In this document: one piece after another, positions 11,936 to 20,655 of the stretch | Numbering within the stretch: position 1 is the first letter of the stretch | Layout: every line of letters starts with the position of its first letter | From: Rhynchopus sp. YZ270_cl-10 | Lineage: Eukaryota > Euglenozoa > Diplonemea > Diplonemida > Diplonemidae | DNA length: 64,000 nucleotides | Direction of reading: 5' to 3' | Assembly: GCA_964035575.1 (NCBI GenBank) | Contig: OZ037860.1 | Location: 1,388,689 to 1,452,688, forward strand | Translations under genes and position numbers: made by a program | Notes under the pieces: model-generated | Told to the model about the DNA's origin: nothing | Seen by the model: only the letters and a program-made list of their open reading frames with translations | Databases searched by the model: none

Positions 11936-12300
11936 CACGTATGGCAAATGGTGTTTTATGAGATCTCATAAATTATCAGATTTGATGTGCTTATTAATGC
12001 TCGCTAAGGCCAGCTCAGTCGTGCTGGGGTGAGGTTGTAATCATTAGTACGCCTCAGCCACGCCTCAGATGGGTTTTTGGGACATGCCTATTTTCAGGCG
12101 TAGTCGGCCTCGTTGCATTGTATGTACCGTAATCGTAAAAAAATAGCGAAAAAAGGTCGAAAAAAATCCTGAAAAGGTAGGGAACATATTTCGATAATTT
12201 TTTTTTCGATTACGGTAGCATAATAGGATACCGCATATTATATCTCATATCCAATGATCTCATAATGACGCAATAATGACTATCATTTGCCATACGTGTT
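11936..12300. mobile_element. Outer inverted repeat enclosing a smaller MITE
   Basis: ACGTATGGCAAATG at 11938-11951 recurs inverted at 12283-12297, and a GATCTCATAA-type segment follows in each arm. Between the arms lies the 89-base element at 12127-12215. This looks like a foldback element of about 365 bases that has received a second insertion. Confidence 0.5.
12127..12215. mobile_element. 89-bp MITE with TA duplications
   Basis: The ends are CCGTAATCG and CGATTACGG, extended by A and T runs, with TA immediately outside on both sides (12125-12126 and 12216-12217). A TA target duplication is typical of Tc1/mariner-type MITEs. The CCGT start and TA flanks resemble the larger element at 26161-26600. 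Confidence 0.65.
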
Positions 12301-12517
12301 ATAGAAAGAAAAAGAAAATACATCCCCATTCTGTAACATTTTTTGAGTACACATGCCATCTTTGATGAGTACCTGGCACAAGCGATTCTGCGACAAAAAA
12401 AACTCCTCACTCCTCCGCTTGCACTATTGCAGCAACCACTCCTTGGCTAGTGGGGAGGAGGGAGGTTTTTGCAAGATTTATTTTGCTTGTGGTCTAAAAA
12501 CCGCGGTCAAATGAACG

Positions 12518-13715
12518 TAAAACCCTAAGGGTAGCACAATTAAAAACCTTGTTTAGTGTCCCACCGCTCCCCAAAAATCTGTTCGCACGCACGCAAAAAA
12601 AAAATAACTAGTCAAAAAAAAATAATTTTTCCCTCACCTATTTTGCCCTCTTTTCAGGCTATTTCCTAACTCTGGGGCGTTTTGTTGCATTTCTGAGCCA
12701 ATCCCGGCTTGTGGTGGGGTGAATACGGGAAAATGGACAAAATTTTAGTGACTTAAATTTTCGCAAAATATGAACCCATACTTGTAAACAAGGGTCATTT
12801 TCAGGAAAATTCCGACATTTGGAAGCAATTTTTTCCCCTGAAAAAACAGTGAGTTTTCAGCCCGAAAACATACCGCGATTGGGATTTCCGGAATCCGTCC
12901 GCACTGTGGTGGGGTCACTTTGCCGAAATGGCTAAATTCTTGGTTTTGGTCAAAATCCATGTAGGGTAAAGAGGGCCAAGGTAAATCCCACAACCAGATT
13001 TTCTCCCTGATCCTGACGTCTTGAAACATGAAAATGCGCGAAAACACCGGCATTTGCATTTTCGGAATCCGTCCGTTCTGTGGTGGGGTCAATTTGCCGA
13101 AATGGACAAGTTCTTGGTTTTGGTCAAAACCCGTCAGTGTAAGGTAAAGGGGGCAAGTGTTTGCCTGTAGAAACTGGTAGGGAACAGGCAGCGCCGCAGG
13201 CGCACGGTACCCAACTTTTTTTATTCTTGTACCTTTTCTCCACTTTCTTTTGATTGCACGAGCCGATTGCTCTCCGCGGTGGGGTCACATGTGTGTCCAA
13301 AAACACTCTAAGGTACTATTATTCTGAAATATGAGATTCAATGGTTTCTTAAGGAAATTTTCATAACGTGAGATCTCTGAAAATCCTCGAAAACGAACCC
13401 CGCCGGAGGCGGATTTTTTTTTATACACGTGTGCGCAAAAATGCTTATTTCTTGCTTATTTCGCACATTTGGGAGTACCGGGACCCCGACATTTTTTTTT
13501 TCTGGTCACTTTTTCCCAGACAGAAGTGCCCTACCTACCTTCCCCCTTAGGGCCCTCCGAGACTTCGTCCGTCCTGACTTCAACCTACCAACCATAAAAA
13601 TTATTTTTTTTGTAGTTGTGTCCCAATTATTTTTTTTTTTTTGGATTTCCAAAAATCTGTTCGCGCGCAGGACACTAAACAATATTTTTAATTGTGCTAC
13701 CCTAATAGGATTTTA
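12518..13715. mobile_element. 1.2-kb non-autonomous DNA element with ~45-bp inverted ends and internal repeats
   Basis: The left end (TAAAACCCTAAGGGTAGCAC, then AATTAAAAACCTTGTTTAGTGTCC in part) matches the reverse complement of 13672-13715. The similarity continues inward through CCAAAAATCTGTTCGC. Inside are two direct copies of a ~174-bp unit (landmarks GAATCCGTCCG at 12891 and 13065, TTGCCGAAATGG, TTCTTGGTTTTGGTC) and a partial third near 12700. No transposase frame is present. A 21-base word near 13190-13210 recurs inverted at 17381 and 17569. Confidence 0.7.
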
Positions 13716-14102
13716 CCAATGTGATCAGAAATTGGAATTTGCATTTCAAGTCACATTTCATTTGTCTTTATGTTACGCTCAGAACATTTTTTCTTTGATA
13801 CGTACGAAGAAAAAGATGCCACAGAAGGGTTGACACCTAAATAAAACTCTTTTAAACAAACACACCTTCATTTCTTCCCTCTTTCTTTCTCCACACACAC
13901 ACACACACACACACCCTCCCCGCCTCTACCCCTACGTGTACTTCGTTCTATTTAAAACAAACCTATTTTCAGATATTTTTTTTGCAATAAAAAAGACCCC
14001 CCTCTTTTAACTCCACAGCACCCACATCACTTCTCCTTGAGGACGCCGATTTTAAAGGAACAATATTCTCGAAGTAGGGTTGTGTGGTTGGATCCTAGGC
14101 TA

Positions 14103-14290
14103 GGGTAATTCTTGCGCAGAATATGGTTCTTATAGAGTGCGTACCACTGGATGGATTATGGCTGAACGCCTCTAAGCCAGAACCCAGTCTAGAGACATAC
14201 GTGAAATATTTCAGGGCACATGAGTTTATCGGGCCAAGTCTAGCTTCGGCGAACGGCCACCTTCCAAGTTCACATCCAGACTCCGTGTCT
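14103..14290 (+). rRNA. Fragment of the 3' end of large-subunit rRNA (end approximate)
   Basis: 14148-14185 reads GGATTATGGCTGAACGCC and CTCTAAGCCAGAACCC. This is the near-universal eukaryotic 28S 3' domain segment (yeast and human have GGATTATGACTGAACGCC then TCTAAGTCAGAATCC). The GTGCG word 5' to it at 14137 also fits the rRNA. The sarcin-ricin loop that should lie just upstream is not recognisable; instead 14104-14126 has a 23-base word that recurs at 25201-25223 with one mismatch. It may be a separate rRNA piece, as in other euglenozoan split LSU rRNAs, or a detached, non-functional copy. The 3' boundary is a guess. Confidence 0.7.
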
Positions 14291-14417
14291 CCAACCGGGT
14301 CTATACGAGTCCGAATGGACTGGCTTGCCATCAGGTTATCAAATAACACAAATCATCCAAATTACAGATCGCTTTTCCTCTGATTTTATTCTCTTTCCCC
14401 CCCAACACCTTTTTTCA

Positions 14418-17099
14418 ATGCGATGGATAGCGTTAAGCTTATTATGGGGTTTGGCGACAACATCAGGGTTTCCTATTGTATATGAAGACGAAGGGAATGA
14501 CACACATTTAACACACCTGGCAGCAACAGAGGTACTAAAATACGCGAAGAAGAGTGGCTGGGGGTTGGATGCGAGCACAGTATCTTCTAAGACTGAGGAT
14601 GGTGGAGGCTTTCGGGTCGTTATAGGCACGCCTCTGACTTTAGGTGGGTTGGTGACATTTAAAACCGACGACGATCACACCGTGATTATAGCAAAGGAAA
14701 ACATTACTATCGTTGGTGCCACAAAGATCGCTGCACTCTATGGCGCCTATACCTTTTGCGAGAAAGCCTTTGGTATTAAATACACGATTACCAGAGATGT
14801 TGTTCCTTACGTTCCGAACATTGATTTATCTCCGAGGGTAATTTCGATGTCTCCAGACTTTGCGGTAAGAGGTTTACAGCCATTTCATGATTTTAATAGT
14901 GGACCGGATTGGTGGAATTTAAATGATTTTCGGGTTCATTTGACTCAAATGGCGAAGTTAAAATTGAATTTTATTGGATTTCATAGTTACCCGATGCAGG
15001 AACCTTTGGCGTGGGTTGGAACAAAGGAAAACGTTTCTGATGATGGAAAGGTGAAGGTGGATGGTGCTTACCCCACCTCTTATAGGACGACGCAGGATTT
15101 TGGATGGGGGCTTATTCCACGCGATACCAAATCGTATACTGCAGGGGCCGCAGATCTGTTTACTGAAAAGGGGTGTTATGGGTCTCCTGTGCAGGACAAA
15201 TATGATTACTGTCTACCGCGAAGTGACGCAGAGCAGGCAGAGATATTTGACACCACGTTGCAACTCTTTACCGACGCAGTTCGTCACGCAAAGCATTTAG
15301 GCATCAAAACTGCAATCGGAACTGAGGTACCTCTAACAAAACCTGCAGGGCTCTCCGCAGAGCAAGCCTTCGAAGGATTGTTCAAACGATTAGACACTAC
15401 GGGCATCGATTATTATTGGCACTGGACCGCAGAAGGCGGGAGCACCGTAAACAGTTCCATCACCCAGCAAGCTGTGAAGGACGTCCATGCGTCGTTCCCT
15501 GCAATGAAAACGGTGAATGCTTCGTTTAAGGTGGCGCTGTGTGGGTGGCTCATCGGACCGCAGGATGATCCTACCTATTTTGACAGAGTTTATGGTGATC
15601 AAATCTCTGCACTATCTGCACTGGATTTAGGTGTAGGATGGAACCCCATGCAGCCAGAATACGCCGAAATCAAAAACCACCCTACCTGGGTGATTCCTTG
15701 GATGGAGGACGACCCAGGCCTGATTGGCGCCGAGCTGTGGGTCAACAGAACGCTCAACCACCTTGCAGATGCGCGCAAATACAACACCTCTGGGGTGCTT
15801 GGCATTCATTGGAGGACGTTGGAACCTTCGTTGTCCACCTCTGCTATGGCTAGAGGGATGTGGGATCCAACTCTTACCTTGGATCAGTTTTATAAGGATT
15901 TTGCTGACGCAGGGTTTGCTGGCGCACAGCCTGAAGCTGCAGAACTTCTTGCTTCCGTCGACAGCTTTGCAGTCGGACCTGAAAAGGTGAAGGTCTGTTG
16001 GACCGGAGGAATCGGAGATGGTTGTGTCCCTCATATTCCAAGACCAGGGTTGGGGTGTTGCGCGTCGTGGGGGCAGGTGGACCTACCGGATATCCCAACT
16101 GACTATAAATTTGCCGATGATTTTGCGGCCCTCCGCTCTCGTTTGAAGGACCCAAGCTCTTTGGAGGTGTTCGACGAATGGGCCGACCAATTTATCTACC
16201 AAAAGAACCTTGCTGAGGTGCAGATGGCGACCTGGCAGCTTTACATCAACGTCACCAATGCCAGCAAGGTGACGGACCCTTCCGCTCGCCGTGCCCTCGC
16301 AAAGCAGGCCATTCCACAGCTTGCTGCGGTCAGCCGCTCCTATGAAATCATGATGGAACGCCTTCTGGCCTTTTCCCACACCCCAGGGGAGATGGGGATG
16401 CTCACCCAGCAAGAAGGCATGAACTGGATGCGGGACATCATGGTTATCGTGTACGAGCTGCAGCAGTACCTTGCGGACCCAACAGAGTCTGCTTTGGTAG
16501 GATGTTACAAAGATATGGCCGATGTTCACGCCATGGTGCACGGCCCCGGCATCGTAGGCCATTCCAACCCACATTACGGAAGGCAAAACTGTTCGCAGGT
16601 CTGTGCAGAATATGAATACTTCGCAGTGCAGCAGACAGCGTGCTTCTGTTCAAATGATTTATCTTCTGCAACGCAATATGGCGCCACAACGTGTCCACCA
16701 GAAGGGGGAGCTCCATTAGTGAACGCACTGTACAAACACACCCCGCAAGAGATTTTACCGGCTTCGGTCTGGCCATCGCAAGAGTACAGAGGACCAAGCA
16801 GGTTGTACATAATGAATCCATTGACAGTGACACCGCACGGTGCATATGTGGTGCAGGCAGTGTGCCAGGCCAAGACCGCACTTCAGCCGAAGGCAATCAA
16901 TCTGTATTACAAGGAGGCCGGCGCATCCTCCTTCACGCACACAGTGGTGCCGCAGACCTACGGCTTCCGCTACACAGTGCACACAGAGATCCCATCCTCA
17001 GTTGTCTCAGTCGAGTATTATATCGAGGCAAAGGTAGGGTCCGAAACACTGCGGTACCCTCCGAATGATGTGGTTAGTGTCAGTACATATGCAGAGTGA
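14418..17099 (+). CDS. Secreted glycoside-hydrolase-like protein with WSC domain
   Basis: ATG 14418 starts a clear signal peptide (MRWIALSLLWGLATTSGFP); the frame is open upstream only as low-complexity or rRNA-adjacent sequence. The product is ~893 residues, one exon. Residues ~25-140 look like the alpha/beta domain that precedes the barrel in GH20/67/84/89/115-type enzymes (ATKIAALYGAYTFCEKAFGI, then a VPYVP strand). Residues ~150-560 look like a TIM barrel (WWNLNDFRVHLTQMAKLKLN, GTEVPL, WHWTAEGG, PWMEDDPGLIGAELWVNR, GVLGIHWRTLEPS); Glu in TEVP and TAEGG are candidate catalytic acids. A WSC domain at ~694-775 shows the CYKD start, YFAVQQTACFCSND and spaced cysteines. A ~110-residue beta-rich domain ends the protein. 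I infer polysaccharide degradation outside the cell; the exact GH family is unsettled, with alpha-glucuronidase-like my best guess. Confidence 0.65.
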   Translation: MRWIALSLLWGLATTSGFPIVYEDEGNDTHLTHLAATEVLKYAKKSGWGLDASTVSSKTEDGGGFRVVIGTPLTLGGLVTFKTDDDHTVIIAKENITIVGATKIAALYGAYTFCEKAFGIKYTITRDVVPYVPNIDLSPRVISMSPDFAVRGLQPFHDFNSGPDWWNLNDFRVHLTQMAKLKLNFIGFHSYPMQEPLAWVGTKENVSDDGKVKVDGAYPTSYRTTQDFGWGLIPRDTKSYTAGAADLFTEKGCYGSPVQDKYDYCLPRSDAEQAEIFDTTLQLFTDAVRHAKHLGIKTAIGTEVPLTKPAGLSAEQAFEGLFKRLDTTGIDYYWHWTAEGGSTVNSSITQQAVKDVHASFPAMKTVNASFKVALCGWLIGPQDDPTYFDRVYGDQISALSALDLGVGWNPMQPEYAEIKNHPTWVIPWMEDDPGLIGAELWVNRTLNHLADARKYNTSGVLGIHWRTLEPSLSTSAMARGMWDPTLTLDQFYKDFADAGFAGAQPEAAELLASVDSFAVGPEKVKVCWTGGIGDGCVPHIPRPGLGCCASWGQVDLPDIPTDYKFADDFAALRSRLKDPSSLEVFDEWADQFIYQKNLAEVQMATWQLYINVTNASKVTDPSARRALAKQAIPQLAAVSRSYEIMMERLLAFSHTPGEMGMLTQQEGMNWMRDIMVIVYELQQYLADPTESALVGCYKDMADVHAMVHGPGIVGHSNPHYGRQNCSQVCAEYEYFAVQQTACFCSNDLSSATQYGATTCPPEGGAPLVNALYKHTPQEILPASVWPSQEYRGPSRLYIMNPLTVTPHGAYVVQAVCQAKTALQPKAINLYYKEAGASSFTHTVVPQTYGFRYTVHTEIPSSVVSVEYYIEAKVGSETLRYPPNDVVSVSTYAE

Positions 17100-18320
17100 A
17101 CAAAACAAAACACCCCGAAAAAGGAGTGCCGCATTTTTCAAAGGAATGTGAGTTCTGATTTTTTTTCAGGGTTTCCGCGTAGGCTTTTGGTCCCCCCGCC
17201 CGGGGGGACCAAATTTTGAAAATCGCAAAAAAAAAAAAAAAAAGGAGAAAATGCAGCATGAGGCACACTGGGTAGTACGGTGCGACGCACGGTTTCATAT
17301 GCACCTGTGACCCCATCGTGAGCAGCAATCGGTTCGATTAGTCCAAAGAAGACAGAAAAAGGAGGAGAGAAAAAAGGACGTAGCGTACCGTGCGCCTGCG
17401 GCGCTGAATTGTTTCTCACCAGTGCACACAATCAAATGGATTCCCAAGGTTTTGCGCGACTCCTCAAATTGTCTGCACCTACCCAACAAACACCATCACC
17501 GTCTCAGCTTCCTTCACGAGCCGTTCAGCCTTCACCACCTTCACAAGCCAAAGAAAATAGGGCAAAAGTAGCGTACCGTGCGCCTGCGGCGCTCTTGCTT
17601 CATTAAAACAAAAGCACGTTGGCAAAACTGCGAATCGTGACAATTTTTTTTCGCCTGCGGCGCCCACCTCCCTCCCCTCTCCTTCCTGTGGTTGCAGGGA
17701 GTCGCGCGCGCGAAGCCTCGGAGAAAGCGGGGGGACCAAATTTTGAGACCAAAAACCAAGCGGAAGACCTGTTTTTTTCAAAAAAAAAAAAAAAATTCAT
17801 TTTTTTGTTTTAGTGCGTCCGCTGATGAGCGGTAAGGCGTTTACACTTTCAACTTCTTTGCTTTTCTTTCGAGGTGACTAAGCACAGTGAGCGCGCTTAG
17901 GTTTATGTATCAAAAACTTTTCTTTTTTTACACTTTTTCAAAAGGGGGTCTGATAATAGACATCCAGTCTGGCAATACCCGGCTTGTGTTACCCTCTTTC
18001 TCCCTTCTCGATTTATCCCGCTTTTTATTTTATTTTTTTGCATTTTGCTTTACACAAATGCAAAAAAAGCAACCCCCATACACCATGCTCTCATCCCAAA
18101 GAAAAAAATGTACATCACAGAAACTCCCCATATGCTCTCGCACTCTCGATACAGGATTTTTTCTTCTCTTCTTTTTTTTGGAAAAGGTTCTCTTCCCTGA
18201 AGAAACCCCCTCATTTTCCCCTGGAAATTTCGACAAAGCAAAACAACAAACATTCCCAAAAAAAAAGGTACCATTTTTGCCCCTCATTCTTCTTTCCTCA
18301 ACTTTATCCCTTATCAGGCG
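17100..18320. other. Spacer with inverted and direct repeats, R3-R1 pair
   Basis: A short GGTCCCCCC/GGGGGGACC hairpin at 17201-17219 is followed by CAAATTTTGA, and the same GGGGGGACCAAATTTTGA recurs at 17731-17748. A 25-base word at 17381-17405 repeats exactly at 17569-17593. R3 lies at 17814-17857 and R1 at 17872-17910. The end, 18240-18317, is a pyrimidine-rich acceptor tract. There is no gene. Confidence 0.6.
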
Positions 18321-19457
18321 ATGCGCTACACCCCCGACCAAGATGACCCCCCACATGAAACCTTTGCTCATCTTACCTCTCACACAAAGGCAAGCATGCG
18401 TGAAGTGGTGCGTGCCCTTACAACACTCACATGCAGCCAAGGAGGCGTGCTGTTCACGCAACCGGGCAGCTCGTGGTACGTTCCACAGGCATCACCGACA
18501 CTGTCACCCACATCACCTACGTCACGACATAAGAGCAGGCTTAACGCGATAGTTGAAGTAGGTGACACAGCAGGCATAGACGTGGCCGAGGTTGCCGCCC
18601 GTGCAAACCTTGCCGTCCACGTGAACACAACCTTCCCAGAGGACTCCCCCGCACAGTACCGTGCCTCAGCTAGCAAAGCGTACCTCTCTTCCGTAGTGAC
18701 GCCGGGTACAGCCCTCTTGATTCATCGGCGCGAACCGTACTCCAAAGTGGATGAGCAAAATGTAGTGTTAACTGCACGATTGTTGTCGTGCATGTGTAGT
18801 GGTTCACAAAGCTTTGTAGATGCAAATCTACTGCTTCATCGAACAGCAGTCATGCAACCTGGCGGTGAAGAGGTTTCCATACCCAGCGGCATAGTAACAG
18901 AAGCACAGCAGTTTACCGAAAGGATTGGCGTTCTTTTGAGGTCAAAAACCGCGAAATTGAACCACTCAGAGTTGAAGCTGAAGGCAGCACAGGACGAGAT
19001 AGAGGGGCTTCTGAAGCAGCGTGTTGTGGCTGACCATAACCTCTTGCTTCTTGCAAAGCGTTGCAAAGACTTGACCCTTCAGGTTGCTGTCTTGGAAGGG
19101 AAACAGCCAGATGCAGTGCACAAAGGGGGTGACGCAAAGGAGAACGTTGTGAGAGGGTCACGGGTGTCTGAGGGAGGTGGCTCGACCCCGAACAGATCAG
19201 TAGGGTCAGGGGCGTCCAAGGCGTACGAGTTCTTTGAAAGAACAGTGAAAACTGCAGCAGGTAAGGCAGTGGTGAAGATACCCGTGACGACACGTTGCGC
19301 AGAGAGCAGGTACACACAGTTCGTCTACAAGTCAATCAAGTCGCCGCCAGTCCCGTGTCCCCCAGAAAAGCCAGCGCATTTTTCCAAATGGAACGGCCAA
19401 AGTCGACCCCCACAGCCATTCAAGAATAAGACGTTTGCAATGTCGTTTGGGGCATGA
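18321..19457 (+). CDS. Possible GAF-like domain plus coiled-coil protein
   Basis: ATG 18321 lies three bases after a pyrimidine tract and CAG, a likely trans-splice site. The product is 378 residues. Residues ~25-170 alternate strands and helices in a GAF/PAS-like way (GGVLFTQPGSSWYVP, LNAIVEVGDTAG, NLAVHVNT, GTALLIHR, then a long helix VDEQNVVLTARLLSCM). This is only a fold-level impression. Residues ~185-265 are helical and heptad-like (SKTAKLNHSELKLKAAQDEI, then LLKQRVVADHNLLLLAKRCK), a probable coiled coil. The C-terminal ~110 residues are basic, Ser/Pro-rich and likely disordered. It could be a cytoskeletal or flagellar protein; no catalytic motif is visible. Confidence 0.6.
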   Translation: MRYTPDQDDPPHETFAHLTSHTKASMREVVRALTTLTCSQGGVLFTQPGSSWYVPQASPTLSPTSPTSRHKSRLNAIVEVGDTAGIDVAEVAARANLAVHVNTTFPEDSPAQYRASASKAYLSSVVTPGTALLIHRREPYSKVDEQNVVLTARLLSCMCSGSQSFVDANLLLHRTAVMQPGGEEVSIPSGIVTEAQQFTERIGVLLRSKTAKLNHSELKLKAAQDEIEGLLKQRVVADHNLLLLAKRCKDLTLQVAVLEGKQPDAVHKGGDAKENVVRGSRVSEGGGSTPNRSVGSGASKAYEFFERTVKTAAGKAVVKIPVTTRCAESRYTQFVYKSIKSPPVPCPPEKPAHFSKWNGQSRPPQPFKNKTFAMSFGA

Positions 19458-19773
19458 GGGGGGAAAATGGGTTTCATTTCCTACTTGGATTCCTCTTTTG
19501 GTTTTTTTTCCCCAACAATTTTTACAAATTGTTGCTTTAGATGCTGCGGCGGTACCAGGGGTTCCATTTCTGCCCAAATGTATAGAATTACCACGACAAA
19601 AACCCCCCCCACCCATTTCCAACGCAATTTGACCCTCCTTTTCCCTCCCAAAATCCCACCTTCCAGAGAAAAAAAACACAAAAAACACACATACCCTCCT
19701 CCTTCTCCTCCCTCTTTCTTCATAGGTGAGCTCCTTTCACTCTATTGTGGATATTCTTTGAATTTTTTAAAAG
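19458..19773. other. Short spacer
   Basis: The spacer is 316 bases. A small inverted repeat, ACAATTTTTACAAATTGTTG, lies at 19515-19534. The end is C/T-rich with an AG at 19725-19726 that could serve as a trans-splice acceptor 47 bases before the next ATG. Confidence 0.5.
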
Positions 19774-20655
19774 ATGCAGGATGATCTCCTTCAGGCCTTG
19801 GGGGGTACTCCACAGGGTGCTGCAACGAATTTGGGAGGTTCGTTTGGTTTGAGGGAGAGAGTGCAGAGCACACCAGAGCAACGCAGTGTTGGCGGTGGTG
19901 GTGGTGGGCGTTCTTTCGGCGGGGTTGGAGCTTCGAAGCAGACGCAGAAAACGGTGGCGATTGCAGTCCTGCTTGGGTTGTGTGCGCTCTTTATTACCAC
20001 CTTTGAGCTGCGGTCTTCCTATCGTGGAGTGTCGAGTCTGACGCGAAGCAAATCGTATGTGCAGCGTTGTTGTGCATTCCTTGGAGCGTATCTTATTGCT
20101 GGGCGTATTGAGTTTTCGCTTGCAGGCCGCCCCTTTGATGTGAGATGGCTGGTTGCGGTGCTGTCGTCGGTGTTTTCGTACAGAGAGGCATGCATTGTGT
20201 CGGTTATTGTGGCAGGGCTGGTTTTTATTGATCCGTTGTGGGTGAAGGCGTCGGGGAGTCCGTCTAAGGCCACTGCGGCAAGCAGCAATATGTTCACGGC
20301 AGTGTGCATCGTGGTGCAGGTCGTGTTAATGCGGACCACATGGTTTTTCTACAGAGATGTGTTCTCCTTGTTGCTGGCGCATTCGGGGAAGCGGAGCTTC
20401 GTGGCCTACCCAGGATGTGCATTGCTGCTCTTCTTTCAAGTGTGTCTGGCAATATCCTGTGCAGTATATGTGGCAGAGTTTATCAACGAATTGACCGGTC
20501 CCAGTGCCTCAATTCGGAATGCAAGTGACAAAGCGGTAACCCGCGTCAAAGAAAGCGTCCCCCAAGCCGCCGGAACTTCCCTCGTTGTTGTCATAATTGT
20601 CTCGCTCTGGGCGCTTCAGAACAACTTCCCTGGAACTAAGTCGTGGTTTTGGTGA
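19774..20655 (+). CDS. Multi-span membrane protein, unknown family
   Basis: The product is 293 residues. The first ~60 are soluble and Gly-rich (GGGGGGRSFGGVG). At least five hydrophobic segments follow: ~61-78 (TVAIAVLLGLCALFITTF), ~95-112, ~125-150 (VVAVLSSVFS and VSVIVAGLVFI), ~175-195 (AVCIVVQVVLMRTTWF), ~210-237 (GCALLLFFQVCLAISCAVYV) and ~268-284 near the C-terminus. This resembles small reticulon- or TMEM-type proteins in layout only; I recognise no family motif. The tail NNFPGTKSWFW is exposed after the last span. Confidence 0.65.
   Translation: MQDDLLQALGGTPQGAATNLGGSFGLRERVQSTPEQRSVGGGGGGRSFGGVGASKQTQKTVAIAVLLGLCALFITTFELRSSYRGVSSLTRSKSYVQRCCAFLGAYLIAGRIEFSLAGRPFDVRWLVAVLSSVFSYREACIVSVIVAGLVFIDPLWVKASGSPSKATAASSNMFTAVCIVVQVVLMRTTWFFYRDVFSLLLAHSGKRSFVAYPGCALLLFFQVCLAISCAVYVAEFINELTGPSASIRNASDKAVTRVKESVPQAAGTSLVVVIIVSLWALQNNFPGTKSWFW

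Larger units (their letters stand above)
8049..14102. other. Six-kilobase gene-free, repeat-rich region
   Basis: There is no ORF with protein-like composition on either strand. The region holds R1 copies (8204-8240, 8617-8650, a weak one near 9451-9482), R8 copies (9138-9169, 9276-9303), TCC microsatellites, CA repeats near 13891, and a series of inverted-repeat elements annotated separately at 9712-9838, 11492-11636, 11936-12300 and 12518-13715. 9840-11490 and 13716-14100 are mainly A/T-rich with nothing recognisable. Confidence 0.6.
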
